From assembly GCA_028869255.1 (NCBI GenBank), contig CP110972.1, positions 1,617,001-1,681,000 of the forward strand: 64,000 bases of DNA, given 5' to 3'. Positions 29,447-38,746 of this stretch are shown here, one piece after another (positions within the stretch are counted from its first letter, which is position 1; the number at the start of each line of letters is the position of its first letter). This stretch comes from Pseudomonas poae (lineage in GTDB: Bacteria; Pseudomonadota; Gammaproteobacteria; Pseudomonadales; Pseudomonadaceae). The notes beneath the pieces are model-generated. The model saw only the letters and a list, made by a program, of their open reading frames with translations. It did no database searches and was not told the origin of the DNA. The translations under genes and the position numbers were made by a program.

Positions 29447-30535
29447 TCATGATACCGGGTCGGGCACCCGATGCTGCAACTGGTTCAGGCGGCTGGCGGT
29501 ACGCGCCAGGTCGATGGCCTGGCCCGCCAGGGATTCAGCCAGGGGCCGCTCACCGATCAGGATCAGGTGCTTGTCCTGGTCGTACAGCACATCCACCAGG
29601 TTGATGAAACGCTGCTGTACGGCGATCGGGCAATCCCCTAACTGCGGTAGGCCGTCGATGATCCAGTGGTCGAAGTCACGGCACAGCAGCAGGTAGTCCA
29701 TGACTGCCGTGGGTTGTTCGCACAGGTCGTTGAAGGTGAAAGCGATGGTGCGGCCCTGATGCCGACGCACCTGCAACTGGCGGCTGCCGACGGGCAGGGT
29801 GAGGGCGGGGCTGTCGGCCGCCGGCAACCCTAAGGCCGTACGTTGCGCCGGGCTTCCCGGCCAGATGAACTGGCCTTGAGTAAAGCGCTGCTGGCCATGG
29901 TTCTGTGGCAGCCCGCGGTAATCCTGGGGGGCGTCGACTTGCATCACGTCCATGCGTGCGCCGATCAGTTCGATTACCGGCTTGAAGCGCTGGTGATACA
30001 ACGGGTTCGGCAGCAGCCCTGCGGGCGGGTAATTGGAGGTCACGAGCACCAGCACGCCGCGCTCGAACAGCGCCTTGAACAGGCGGGTGATCAGCATCGC
30101 GTCGCCGATGTCGTGGACATGGAACTCGTCGAAACACAGCACGCGGCAGCCTTCGAGCAGCTCATCCAGGGTCACGGCGAGGGCGTCGTCCTGCTGGCGA
30201 TGTTTGAACATGCCCTGATGCAGGCGGGCGAAAAAGTCGTGGAAGTGCACCCGTTGTTTCTCCGCCAGCGCCAGCGCCTGGAAAAACCCATCCAGCAGCC
30301 AGCTTTTACCGCGCCCCACTGCGCCGTGCAGGTACAGACTGCGCGGCGCCTGGCCCGCCGCGAGGGCGCTGGCGATTTGCGCCATGCGTTCGATCACCTG
30401 CTGCTGGCTGGGGCTCAGGGTGTAGCCCTGGCGCTCGGCCTTGTGCTGGAAATACGCCGACACATCACCGGACGCAGGCGCAGCCGGGGCGGGTTTGCCG
30501 AATAAACGGCGCAGGGCGGAGGGGAGGGCAGCCAA
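29447..30535 (-). CDS. zapE: Cell division protein ZapE (AFG1-family ATPase)
   Basis: AFG1-like AAA+ ATPase of 362 residues. Walker A is GAVGRGKSW (about residue 71), Walker B CFDEFHVHD, and the family motif LVTSNYPPAGLLPN follows. E. coli ZapE acts on the Z ring under stress and low oxygen. Start ATG 30535. The kinase gene follows 24 bases after its stop. Two proteins of this family often occur in pseudomonads, one beside the rplM-rpsI ribosomal genes; this copy is not in that position, so it may be the second paralog. Confidence 0.88.
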   Translation of the reverse strand: MAALPSALRRLFGKPAPAAPASGDVSAYFQHKAERQGYTLSPSQQQVIERMAQIASALAAGQAPRSLYLHGAVGRGKSWLLDGFFQALALAEKQRVHFHDFFARLHQGMFKHRQQDDALAVTLDELLEGCRVLCFDEFHVHDIGDAMLITRLFKALFERGVLVLVTSNYPPAGLLPNPLYHQRFKPVIELIGARMDVMQVDAPQDYRGLPQNHGQQRFTQGQFIWPGSPAQRTALGLPAADSPALTLPVGSRQLQVRRHQGRTIAFTFNDLCEQPTAVMDYLLLCRDFDHWIIDGLPQLGDCPIAVQQRFINLVDVLYDQDKHLILIGERPLAESLAGQAIDLARTASRLNQLQHRVPDPVS

Positions 30536-30737
30536 TGACAGGGTTCCGTTGCGTGGAGGGCGCTAGCTTGCGGGCGATGGCGCTAATTTAACCAATACAA
30601 AATGTGGCGGCCAGCAATCTCAAAACAAGATGGGTAGCGCCGCGTGTCGGCTGCTACGCAAAATCAATGCAGGCACATAGCCATCTCGTATATTCTCGGC
30701 AACGTTTCCCTCCCTCGCGATTGCTTCAAGGCCACTC

Positions 30738-30992
30738 ATGTTCGTCATCCATCGCCTCCTGTTGGTATTGGGCGCTTGCTGCCTGTGGGTCAACGCCACC
30801 CAGGCCGCCGTCGGCAGCGGCACGATCGCGGTGCGGCTGGTGATTACTGCCGGCTGTGAAGTGACCCAACGTTCGGCCGATGCCCACCCGGCTGTGCGCT
30901 GCAGCGCCGCGCCCGATAGCCCTACCCAATTTACCGTCAGCACCGCCCACGAAGCGGGCAACCCGCGCACCGTGGTAACCCTGAACTGGTAA
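30738..30992 (+). CDS. Short spore-coat-U-like pilin, possibly reduced
   Basis: An 84-residue exported protein with signal peptide MFVIHRLLLVLGACCLWVNATQA (cleavage near Ala23) and the start of a spore-coat U (SCPU) domain (GSGTIAVRLVITAGCEV), then AHPAVRC and a direct jump to the typical end RTVVTLNW. The usual domain is about 140-150 residues, so the central strands are missing; no frameshift rescues them. It heads the archaic chaperone-usher operon. It could be a minimal subunit or assembly terminator, or a deletion product. Confidence 0.6.
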   Translation: MFVIHRLLLVLGACCLWVNATQAAVGSGTIAVRLVITAGCEVTQRSADAHPAVRCSAAPDSPTQFTVSTAHEAGNPRTVVTLNW

Positions 30993-31096
30993 GAAAATTC
31001 CTGCCTTGTAACAGGCAAATTCCTGACGCGACTGGCAGCTTTGTCCTGCACTGCTACCCTGACCTTGGTACACCATTCCTCAAAAGGACTGAGGCT

Positions 31097-31621
31097 GTGA
31101 ATGGATCTATGGTTTTGGCAGTGCTGAGCACGTTTTGCAGCACGCAGCTGTTGGCCGCGCAACTCCAGGTGGAGGTGCGCGTCAATGTGATGCGTGGCTG
31201 CCAGTTGGTCGGTCTCACCCGTGAAGCGGGGATCGAGCAGCTGGGTGTGCTCGATTTCGGCAGTACCGCGCGTCTCAATGACCCCGCCGGCCCCCTCAGC
31301 GCCGCGTTGCCCAGCACCCGCCAGCCACGCCTGGAATGCAACCCCGACACCCCCTATCAAGTGCGCATCGACGGCGGCCTGCATGGCGGGGTCGGCGAGG
31401 TGCGCTACCTGGCGGGCGACTCACGCAGCTCGCCGATTCCCTATCGCCTGTACCGCGATGCCGCCCGGCGGGTGGCGCTGCCGGTGAATGAAGCTGTCAG
31501 CGGCACCGTGCCCGACAGCGGCTCAGTGGAACTGCCGCTCTATGCACGCATTGAACCCTTGGCCCAGATACCCAACGTGAGTCGCTACAGCGATGTGCTG
31601 AAGGTCACGGTGACCTGGTAA
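31097..31621 (+). CDS. Spore-coat-U-domain pilin subunit (archaic chaperone-usher)
   Basis: A 174-residue exported subunit from GTG 31097, with AAGGA 9-10 bases upstream. The signal peptide ends near LLAAQLQ. The SCPU domain shows CQLVGL, LGVLDFGSTARL, LECNPDTPYQVRIDGGLHGG, SPIPYRLYRDAARR and the end YSDVLKVTVTW. The paired cysteines and the PYRLYRD and final VTxxW motifs are typical of Csu/CupE pilins. Part of a seven- to eight-gene operon running to 37475. Confidence 0.82.
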   Translation: MNGSMVLAVLSTFCSTQLLAAQLQVEVRVNVMRGCQLVGLTREAGIEQLGVLDFGSTARLNDPAGPLSAALPSTRQPRLECNPDTPYQVRIDGGLHGGVGEVRYLAGDSRSSPIPYRLYRDAARRVALPVNEAVSGTVPDSGSVELPLYARIEPLAQIPNVSRYSDVLKVTVTW

Positions 31622-31714
31622 ACGCAGCAACTGCCGGGTGGACTCGGCAGGTAAAGGAATGTCGCCCATGGTTAGGCGGCCAGTCGGTTTTATCCTGATG
31701 GAAGTGGGATTGAT

Positions 31715-32239
31715 ATGAAGCATTTCACCCGCACTGCGCTGTTCTTAAGCCCCCTGCTGTTTATTGCAGGGGATGCCGACGCGGTGATTACCGGCAGCAT
31801 CCAGGCCCGGCTGGTGATCCTGCCGGCCTGCGAGGTCAGTGCCGGGGGCGTGGAGCAGCCCGCCAACCTCGGTCAATTGAATTTCGGCGACCAGGCTCCC
31901 ACCTGGACGCGCCCGCTCAACGCCAATATCGAAGGCAGCGGCGGGTCGCTGCAGGTCACCTGCAATGCCTCGGTGCGCGGCTTCAACGTGACCATCGATG
32001 GCGGCGTCAACGGTGACGGCACCACCCGGCGCCTGAGCAACGGCCGCCAAACCATTCCCTATCGACTCACGGCCGATGCCGCCGGCACCGACAGCTATCG
32101 CATCGGCCAACAACGCAATTTCGCCGTCAGCCCCGGCAACCAGGGGCCGATCCCGGTCTACGGTGCCGTGGTGGCGAATACCAGCGCACTGCCCGCAGGC
32201 ACCTACCGCGACATCCTGACGGTCACGCTGGATTGGTAA
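31715..32239 (+). CDS. Spore-coat-U-domain pilin subunit
   Basis: A 174-residue exported subunit with signal peptide MKHFTRTALFLSPLLFIAGDADA and an SCPU domain: CEVSAGG, LGQLNFGDQAP, LQVTCNASVRGFNVTIDGG, RRLSNGRQTIPYRLTADAAG and the end YRDILTVTLDW. It is the second full-length pilin of the operon and starts 94 bases after the previous stop, leaving room for an internal promoter or processing site, which I could not identify. Confidence 0.84.
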   Translation: MKHFTRTALFLSPLLFIAGDADAVITGSIQARLVILPACEVSAGGVEQPANLGQLNFGDQAPTWTRPLNANIEGSGGSLQVTCNASVRGFNVTIDGGVNGDGTTRRLSNGRQTIPYRLTADAAGTDSYRIGQQRNFAVSPGNQGPIPVYGAVVANTSALPAGTYRDILTVTLDW

Positions 32240-32258
32240 CTCAACAGAGGAAAAGCTC

Positions 32259-32795
32259 ATGCATCCACTTGCTTTGCGTCTCGCTGTACCCTTTCTGGGC
32301 CTGACCCTGGCGGCCGGCGCGCATGCCGCCACCACCGTCACCGGGCAGATCAGCTCCTCGCTGATCCTAACCAGCAGTTGCTTGGTCAACGGCGGCGCCG
32401 GCGCCACCAACCTGAACTTCGGTAGCCTGAACTTCGGCACCACCGACAGCCTGTTCACCCAGGCCGGTACCCAACTGGTGGCCGCCGGCGGTGGCGCCGT
32501 ATCGATCCAGTGCTCGGCCGGCACCACGCCCACCGTGACCATCCAGGGCGGCCTGCATGACGGGCAATCCACCGGGGGTACCCGTGCGTTGTACGACGGC
32601 GTGGCCAACTTCGTGCCGTATGACCTCTACACCGACTCCGGTTACAACAACATTCTGGCGTCCAACGGGGTGATCAACCTGGCGGCCAGCACCGGGGCTG
32701 CGCAAACCATCAACCTGTATGGCAAGGCCGTGGGTAAACCGGGGCTGCCGGCGGGTACCTACCAGGACACCATCTCTGTGCAATTGAGCTTCTGA
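32259..32795 (+). CDS. Spore-coat-U-domain pilin subunit (probable major pilin)
   Basis: A 178-residue exported subunit; the ribosome site AGAGGAAAAG precedes ATG 32259. Signal peptide ends at AAGAHAATTV. The SCPU domain has CLVNGGAGATNLNFGSLNFG, IQCSAGTTPTVTIQGG, VPYDLYTDSGYNN and the end YQDTISVQLSF. Good ribosome site and low-complexity Gly/Thr-rich surface suggest the major shaft subunit (inference). 19 bases separate it from the previous gene. Confidence 0.84.
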   Translation: MHPLALRLAVPFLGLTLAAGAHAATTVTGQISSSLILTSSCLVNGGAGATNLNFGSLNFGTTDSLFTQAGTQLVAAGGGAVSIQCSAGTTPTVTIQGGLHDGQSTGGTRALYDGVANFVPYDLYTDSGYNNILASNGVINLAASTGAAQTINLYGKAVGKPGLPAGTYQDTISVQLSF

Positions 32796-32800
32796 CCGCC

Positions 32801-33295
32801 ATGGCCGGCCATGGCTGCGCGATGGTGCTGCTGGCTTGTGCGAGCAGCTTGCCGCTACCGTTGGCGGCCGTCACCAGTGCGAGTTTCCAGGTCAGCGCCA
32901 GCATCATTGCCGGCTGCAACGTGGCGTCCACCACCTACGGCAACCTGAACTACGGCAGCTATTCGGCGCTGTCCACCAATACGGTGTCGGCCGGGCTGAC
33001 CAGCGCCTTGCAGGTGCAGTGCACGCCGGGGGTAACGCTGAGCATGAGCGTGGACGGCGGCAAAAACAGCAGCAGCGGGCGCCGCCTCAAGCTCAACACC
33101 GGCACGGCCACCGTGGCGTACCAGTTGTTCAGCGATGCGGGCCTGAGCCAGGTAATCGGCATTGGCCAGAGCGTAAATGTGGCCTACAGCAATGCCAACA
33201 ACATCACCTTGCCGATCTACGGCCGGGTGGTGTTACCGGGGAATCAGCCGGCGGGGACCTACAGCGATGTGCTGCAGGTACAGCTGACCTTTTAA
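32801..33295 (+). CDS. Spore-coat-U-domain pilin subunit
   Basis: A 164-residue exported subunit starting 5 bases after the previous stop without its own ribosome site, so translation is probably coupled. Signal peptide MAGHGCAMVLLACASSLPLPLAA. The SCPU domain shows FQVSASIIAGCNV, YGNLNYGSYSAL, LQVQCTPGVTLSMSVDGG, VAYQLFSDAGL and the end YSDVLQVQLTF. Resembles the gene before it, probably an old duplication. Confidence 0.83.
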   Translation: MAGHGCAMVLLACASSLPLPLAAVTSASFQVSASIIAGCNVASTTYGNLNYGSYSALSTNTVSAGLTSALQVQCTPGVTLSMSVDGGKNSSSGRRLKLNTGTATVAYQLFSDAGLSQVIGIGQSVNVAYSNANNITLPIYGRVVLPGNQPAGTYSDVLQVQLTF

Positions 33296-33337
33296 GGACG
33301 TTTGAATTGAAGCTTTTTTCAATCTAAGGAGCAGAGC

Positions 33338-34123
33338 TTGCCTATGTGTTTACCCAAGGTCTTGCGTCACGCATGGCTGACCATGGCCCTGCTGGGTGCA
33401 AGCCAGGCGCAGGCCGCCAGCTCGGTGCTGATCTGGCCGATCGACCCGGTGCTGGAGGCCGACCAACAGGCCGGCGCACTGTGGTTGGAAAACCGTGGGA
33501 ATGAAACCGCCAACCTGCAGATTCGCGTATTCGCCTGGCGCCAGAGCGGGTTTGATGACCAGTACCAGAACCAGCGCGACGTGATTGGCAGCCCGCCCGT
33601 GGCGCGTATCGAGCCTGGCCAGAAGCAGTTGGTGCGCCTGACCCGCACCCGCGAGGTGCCCCAGGGCCAGGAGCTGGCTTACCGGATCATCATTGATGAG
33701 ATCCCTGCACCCAGGCCCGCCGGCAATGAGGCGCAAGGCAAGACGGCGGCGTCGATCCAGTTCCAGATGCGTTACTCGGTGCCGTTGTTTGCCTACGGTG
33801 CGGGGTTGTGGAGCAAGGAAGACCTGACACGCCAACGCGACCCCAACGGCGCGGGCAAGCCGGACCTGAGCTGGCGCAAGGTGGTCGAGGGCGGGCGCTC
33901 CTATATCGAGATCCGCAACCAGGGCGCGGTGCATGCGCGGTTGACGGATGTGGCGATCAAGCAGGGCGGCCAGAACCGGCCGGTGACCGAGGGCCTGATG
34001 GGCTACGTGTTGCCGGGTGCAAGCATGCGCTGGCCGGTGGCGGAACCCTTGGCCGGTGGCCAGGAGCTGCTGCTTAAAGTCAACGGTGCGCCGACGGTAC
34101 AGAGCGTCAAGCCCGGTCAGTAA
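33338..34123 (+). CDS. Periplasmic pilus chaperone (PapD-like, Csu/CupE type)
   Basis: A 261-residue periplasmic chaperone with signal peptide ending SQAQAASS and two Ig-like domains: SVLIWPIDPVLEADQQAGALWLENRG and RIEPGQKQLVRLTR, then YRIIIDEIP, the chaperone donor-strand region. It caps pilin subunits and delivers them to the usher. TTG 33338 is preferred as start because AAGGAG at 33326-33331 is 6 bases before it; ATG 33344 would be 12 bases away. Between the pilins and the usher, as in cupE4. Confidence 0.88.
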   Translation: MPMCLPKVLRHAWLTMALLGASQAQAASSVLIWPIDPVLEADQQAGALWLENRGNETANLQIRVFAWRQSGFDDQYQNQRDVIGSPPVARIEPGQKQLVRLTRTREVPQGQELAYRIIIDEIPAPRPAGNEAQGKTAASIQFQMRYSVPLFAYGAGLWSKEDLTRQRDPNGAGKPDLSWRKVVEGGRSYIEIRNQGAVHARLTDVAIKQGGQNRPVTEGLMGYVLPGASMRWPVAEPLAGGQELLLKVNGAPTVQSVKPGQ

Positions 34124-34141
34124 AAACAGGGAGTGAGCTGA

Positions 34142-36478
34142 GTGTCGGCTCGAGCGCGATGGATCGCCATGGGGTGTTGCTGTCTGGTGTTTATTCCAGG
34201 GGCAGGTGCCGGTGAGCTGCCGCCACCGCCCACCAGCCTTGAGGCAATGCCCGATGCGCAGTTGTACCTGCAATTGCTGGTCAACCAGATGGACACCGCC
34301 AAGGTGGTCGTGGTTGAGCAGCGAGCGGGCCAGTTGTACATGTCTGCCGCCGACCTGCAGGCGATCGGCATGAAGCTGCCCGCGTCGGTGGCCGCCGAAG
34401 TGGCCCTGGAGCAGTTGCCCGGGCTGCACAGCGAGTACGACAGCCATGGCCAGCGCCTGCTGCTGAGTGTGCCGCCGGATTGGCTGCCGGCGCAGTTCCT
34501 CGGCAACCGCAAGGCGTACCCGCGCACTGAGGCCATGACCAGTTTCGGCGCGATGCTCAACTATGACTTGTACCTGAACGACACCGACGATTCGGGCACC
34601 TACCTCGCCGCCTGGAACGAGGTGCGGGTGTTCGACACCTGGGGCACCTTGTCCAACACCGGGCAGTATCGCCGCAGTTTCGGTGCCAACCCCGGCAGTG
34701 GGCTCAGCGACGGATACTTGCGCTATGACACCACCTGGCGCTATTCCGACGATGAGAGCCTGCTGACCTATGAGGCCGGCGACCTGGTGAGCGGCGCCTT
34801 GCCCTGGAGCAATTCGGTGCGTCTGGGCGGCGTGCAGCTGTCGCGCGATTTTGCCGTGCGCCCGGACCTGGTGACCTACCCCTTGCCGCAGTTCGCCGGT
34901 GAGGCGGCGGTACCGTCCTCGGTGGACCTGTTTATCAATGGCTTCAAATCCTCCAGCGATAACGTGCAGCCGGGGCCCTACACCCTGACCAATATTCCGT
35001 TTATCAACGGCGCGGGCGAGGCAGTGGTGGTGACCACCGACGCCCTTGGCCGGCAGGTGTCGACCACCGTGCCGTTTTATGTCACCAGCAGTTTGCTGCA
35101 AAAGGGGCTGTCGGATTTCTCGGTGGCCGCCGGTACACTGCGCCGCGACTATGCGCAGCAGGATTTTCGCTACGGCCAGGGCGTCACCTCCGGCAGCCTG
35201 CGCTATGGCGTGAGTGACATCTTTACCCTGGAAAGCCATGCCGAAGCCTCGAATGAACTGACCCTCGGCGGCGTCGGTGGCAACGTGCGGCTGGGTTCGT
35301 TCGGGGTGCTCAACAGCGCGGTCAGCCAGAGCCGTTTCGACGGGCGTCAGGGCCAGCAAGTCAGCCTGGGTTATCAGTACAGCAGCCAGCGTTACAGCCT
35401 GTCGTACCAACGCCTTGAGCGACATGAACAGTATGCCGACCTCACGGTGATCGACACGCCCACCATCAGCCTGAGCAAGCGCAGCGAGCAAGTCACCGCC
35501 AGCCTCAACCTCGACACCTGGGGCAGCCTGGGGGCGGGGTACTTCGATATCCGCGCTGCCGATGATTCGCGCACGCGCTTGCTCAACCTGACCTGGAATC
35601 GCCCGCTGTGGGGCAATAGCAGCTTTTATCTGTCGGCCAACCGCGAGATCGGCGACAGCAATTGGGCGGTGCAGGCCCAGGTGGTGATCCCGTTCGACCT
35701 CGACGCCAGCCTGAGCCTCAGCGTGGAGCGCAGCACCGCTGGCGAGAGCCGTCAGCGGGTCAATTTCAGCCGTGCGGTACCCGGCCCGGGCGGGGTGGGC
35801 TACAACCTCGGCTATGCCCACGGCCAGGGCGCGGATTATCGCCAGGCCGACCTGACCTGGCGCCTGCAATCTGTGCAGTTGCAAGCCGGCGTGTATGGCA
35901 GCAGCGACGCCGAAACCCGCTGGGCGGATGCCAGCGGCTCGCTGGTGTGGATGGACAAGCACGTGTTTGCCGCCAATCGGATCAACGATGCGTTTGTGGT
36001 GGTGAGTACCGACGGCTACGCCAAGGTCCCGGTGCGCTACGAAAACCAGTTGGTCGGCGAGACCGACAGCAGCGGTCGCCTGCTGGTGCCGTGGAGCAGC
36101 GGCTATTACCGCGGCAAGTATGAAATCGACCCGCTGAACCTGCCGGCCAATGTGCTGAGCCCTTCGGTGGAGCAGCGGGTGGCAGTGCGTCGGGGCAGCG
36201 GTTACTTGCTGGAGTTCCCACTGACCCGAATCAATGCCGCCAGTATTGAGCTGACGGATGAACACAATACGCCACTGCCCCTGGGGGCCAATGTGCTGCA
36301 CGAACAGAGCGGCGCGGTGGCGGTGGTCGGCTGGGATGGCCTGGTGTACCTGGATAAGCTGGCGTCGCAGAACACCTTGCGCGTCACGCTGAACGACGGT
36401 GCCCGTTGCCAGGTGCAGTTTGCACTGCCGGAATCCGGCGAACAGGTGCCGATGATCGGCCCGTTGGTCTGTCGATGA
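34142..36478 (+). CDS. Outer-membrane usher protein (FimD/CsuD family)
   Basis: A 778-residue outer-membrane usher starting at GTG 34142, with GGGAG 8 bases upstream. Signal peptide about MSARARWIAMGCCCLVFIPGAGAGE. N-terminal chaperone-binding domain, a beta-barrel with plug (GVQLSRDFAVRPDLVTYPLPQF; VPSSVDLFINGFKSSSDNVQPG), and C-terminal domains ending in EQVPMIGPLVCR. It forms the pore through which pilins are secreted and assembled. Length and motifs match archaic ushers such as CupE5. Confidence 0.92.
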   Translation: MSARARWIAMGCCCLVFIPGAGAGELPPPPTSLEAMPDAQLYLQLLVNQMDTAKVVVVEQRAGQLYMSAADLQAIGMKLPASVAAEVALEQLPGLHSEYDSHGQRLLLSVPPDWLPAQFLGNRKAYPRTEAMTSFGAMLNYDLYLNDTDDSGTYLAAWNEVRVFDTWGTLSNTGQYRRSFGANPGSGLSDGYLRYDTTWRYSDDESLLTYEAGDLVSGALPWSNSVRLGGVQLSRDFAVRPDLVTYPLPQFAGEAAVPSSVDLFINGFKSSSDNVQPGPYTLTNIPFINGAGEAVVVTTDALGRQVSTTVPFYVTSSLLQKGLSDFSVAAGTLRRDYAQQDFRYGQGVTSGSLRYGVSDIFTLESHAEASNELTLGGVGGNVRLGSFGVLNSAVSQSRFDGRQGQQVSLGYQYSSQRYSLSYQRLERHEQYADLTVIDTPTISLSKRSEQVTASLNLDTWGSLGAGYFDIRAADDSRTRLLNLTWNRPLWGNSSFYLSANREIGDSNWAVQAQVVIPFDLDASLSLSVERSTAGESRQRVNFSRAVPGPGGVGYNLGYAHGQGADYRQADLTWRLQSVQLQAGVYGSSDAETRWADASGSLVWMDKHVFAANRINDAFVVVSTDGYAKVPVRYENQLVGETDSSGRLLVPWSSGYYRGKYEIDPLNLPANVLSPSVEQRVAVRRGSGYLLEFPLTRINAASIELTDEHNTPLPLGANVLHEQSGAVAVVGWDGLVYLDKLASQNTLRVTLNDGARCQVQFALPESGEQVPMIGPLVCR

Positions 36479-36494
36479 ACACAGGAGGTGTCGG

Positions 36495-37475
36495 GTGAAC
36501 ATGCGCGGTGGGGTGGCGGGGTTGATGCTGGCGGGGCTGAGCGGGCTGGCGTCCCAGGCGCAGGCGTTGTGTTCGGTGGCGGCAACCACGGCGGCCGGGT
36601 TCGGCGCGGTCAGTTCGGTGCTGGTGCGGACCACGGTGCAATCCACCTCGACCCTCAACGCCGGGTTGAGATGCACCGGCTCGCTGCTGAGCCTGTTGAC
36701 CACCAACGATCATTTCTACGCGACGGTCAGCTCATCCACTGCCGGCCTGGTGGGGCCTACCGGGGATGTCATCAGCTACAACCTGTATGCGACTAACAAC
36801 ACCGGCGCGGCTTACCTGATAGCCCGCAACACACCCTATGATTTTGCCCGCAACGGGATTATCGATGCCTTGGGCCTGTTGGGCGGGTCCACCCCCAAGA
36901 CGGTGCCGCTCTACATGGGCAGCATCATCGGCAGCAACGTTGCGGCCGGGATCTATACCGAAACCCTGAGCATCCACTGGGACTGGAACTATTGCTCCGG
37001 CATCGGCGCGCTGGGCATTTGCCTGGGGCGTGACACCAATAACGGCACCGCAACCCTGACGGTAAACATGACGGTCAGTAACGACTGCACGGTGACCGCA
37101 CCGAATATCAGCTTCGGCGGAGCGCCCGTGGTCAGCGCCTTTGGCACGGTCAACCAGACCATCAATATCTCCTGCACCAAAGGCAGCGTGTACACCGTGG
37201 GCCTGGGCCCTGGCCAGAACGCGAGTGGAGGACGGCGGCGGATGGTCTCGGGGGCCAATTACCTGGCCTACGACGTCTTCCAGAGTGCCGGTACCACGGT
37301 GTGGGGCAGCGTGGGTGCGGCACGTCGCTCCAGCACCACGGCCGAGACCAACCCCGGCAGCGGGTTGGGGGTTGGCAGCCAGACGTTCAACTACAACGCC
37401 AAGGTCTATACCGACCAGACCACGCCGCCGGCCGGCACCTACACGGATAACGTGATCCTCGACGTGGGGTTCTAG
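36495..37475 (+). CDS. Two-domain spore-coat-U tip adhesin (CsuE/CupE6-like)
   Basis: A 326-residue exported protein with two SCPU-type domains, the layout of archaic pilus tip adhesins. GTG 36495 follows AGGAGG at 36482-36487. Signal peptide ends near SQAQALCS. Domain 1 has VISYNLYATNNTG and NYCSGIGALGICLGRD; domain 2 has CTVTAPNISFGGAPVV, ISCTKGSVYTVGLGPGQNASGGRRRM, YDVFQSAGTTVWG and the end YTDNVILDVGF. Last gene of the pilus operon; its stop overlaps the stop of the convergent anti-sigma gene by 4 bases. Confidence 0.88.
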   Translation: MNMRGGVAGLMLAGLSGLASQAQALCSVAATTAAGFGAVSSVLVRTTVQSTSTLNAGLRCTGSLLSLLTTNDHFYATVSSSTAGLVGPTGDVISYNLYATNNTGAAYLIARNTPYDFARNGIIDALGLLGGSTPKTVPLYMGSIIGSNVAAGIYTETLSIHWDWNYCSGIGALGICLGRDTNNGTATLTVNMTVSNDCTVTAPNISFGGAPVVSAFGTVNQTINISCTKGSVYTVGLGPGQNASGGRRRMVSGANYLAYDVFQSAGTTVWGSVGAARRSSTTAETNPGSGLGVGSQTFNYNAKVYTDQTTPPAGTYTDNVILDVGF

Positions 37476-38209
37476 AACTTCAGCAGCTGCGTGGTCGGCT
37501 GGCCCACCGGGGCCACCACGGCATAGTTGTAGCCGGCGCCGGACCAGTATTGCGCCTGCAAGCCATCGGCACTGCGGCTGCCACGGGGCAAGAAGCCATT
37601 TTCCGGGCCCGGTGGGCGGATGTAGAAACTGATGCGCCGGCCTTGCGGGTCTTCGTACAACACCATGGCCGCCGCGCCTTGCTCGGTGGTGAGCAGGCGC
37701 CCGCTGACTGGCATGAACCCCGCCGCGCTCAAGTCGGGCAGGCGATGGGCCTGGTTGAAATAGCGGTCAAGCCAGGCTTGCATATTGCCGCCACCCTGAA
37801 CCTTGAAGTCGGCGGGCATGATGCCGTCCTGGGCAAACAGGCGGAACGCCTGCATCGCATCGGCCATGGGCAGCATCGGCGGCTGGGTGGCTTCGCGGGC
37901 ATGCCAGCCGCCGAGGCCGCCAAGGCTGACCGCCAGCAGCAACACCGCCGCCGTGGCGAAGTGGCGGCGCGACTGGTGCCGGATGCGCTGACGGATCAGT
38001 GCCGGGTCCAGCGCCGGGTTGGCCGGTTGTTGCAGGGCCCCGCCCAGCGCGGCGCGCAGCAATTGCGCGTCCTGCTGCCAGGCGTGGACCTGCGCCGCGA
38101 CCTCGGGGTGGTTCGCCAAGTAAGTTTCAAGCACACGCCGGTCGCTCTCCAGCAATTGGTGATCGACGTAAGCATGCAAATCGCGTTCGCTGGGGGGCAG
38201 GCTGATCAT
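37472..38209 (-). CDS. Anti-sigma factor (single membrane helix)
   Basis: A 245-residue inner-membrane anti-sigma factor. Residues 1-90 form a helical cytoplasmic sigma-binding domain (LPPSERDLHAYVDHQLLESDRR) without the zinc HxxxCxxC motif; one helix follows at about residues 92-110 (FATAAVLLLAVSLGGLGGW), and a periplasmic sensor domain of about 130 residues ends in LLKF. It overlaps the ECF sigma gene by 4 bases (translation coupled). It should hold the sigma factor inactive until a periplasmic signal, probably oxidative, is sensed (inference). Confidence 0.85.
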   Translation of the reverse strand: MISLPPSERDLHAYVDHQLLESDRRVLETYLANHPEVAAQVHAWQQDAQLLRAALGGALQQPANPALDPALIRQRIRHQSRRHFATAAVLLLAVSLGGLGGWHAREATQPPMLPMADAMQAFRLFAQDGIMPADFKVQGGGNMQAWLDRYFNQAHRLPDLSAAGFMPVSGRLLTTEQGAAAMVLYEDPQGRRISFYIRPPGPENGFLPRGSRSADGLQAQYWSGAGYNYAVVAPVGQPTTQLLKF

Positions 38210-38712
38210 TTGAGTATCCGCAGGGAAGGGCTGGCGATTTCGCCATCACTGAGTTGGCGCAGGGCCTGGCGCGCGCGGGACAGGCGCGACATCACGGTGC
38301 CGATCGGTACATCCAGAATCTCGGCCACCTCCTTGTAGCTCAAGCCCTCGACCGAGACCCACAGCAGCAGAGCGCGCTGCTCGGTGTTGAGTTGATCGAA
38401 CGCTTGCAGGGTCGACTGGGCGATCACCGTGCGCTCGACCGACGGCTGCGCATCATCGCGCCCGGTGAAAAATTCCAGCATGCGTGCGTAGCGCCGGGTG
38501 CGGCGGTGGGCGTCGAGGAACTGCCGGTAGAGGATCGAGAACAGCCAGGCGCGCAAATCGCCTTCAAGGCGTTTGTCGGCCCAACGGGTGATCGCCCGTT
38601 CGAGGGTCGACTGCACCAGGTCGTCGGCGCTGCTGGCGTTACGGGTCAGGGACACGGCAAAACGCCGCAGCCTGGGGATGAGTTCACGTAACTGTTCGTC
38701 GAGTTCATGCAT
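38206..38712 (-). CDS. ECF sigma factor
   Basis: A 168-residue ECF sigma factor: region 2 (SSADDLVQSTLERAITRW; LRAWLFSILYRQFLDAHRR) and region 4 (VSVEGLSYKEVAEILDVPIGTVMSRLSRARQAL). ATG 38712 (MHELDEQL) gives the family length; the longer frame to 38850 would cross its own promoter. It is divergent from a catalase-family peroxidase, and both sides have GGAATA-N15-CGTCT promoters, so it very likely directs its own operon and the peroxidase operon. Confidence 0.9.
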   Translation of the reverse strand: MHELDEQLRELIPRLRRFAVSLTRNASSADDLVQSTLERAITRWADKRLEGDLRAWLFSILYRQFLDAHRRTRRYARMLEFFTGRDDAQPSVERTVIAQSTLQAFDQLNTEQRALLLWVSVEGLSYKEVAEILDVPIGTVMSRLSRARQALRQLSDGEIASPSLRILK

Positions 38713-38746
38713 GGGGTTCTGGCTGGTCACTACGCTGGGACTAGAG

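Noticed and set aside
33350-36706. 1118-codon open frame antisense to the chaperone and usher genes
   Set aside because: Spans several sense genes with clear motifs and has no recognisable domain or ribosome site.
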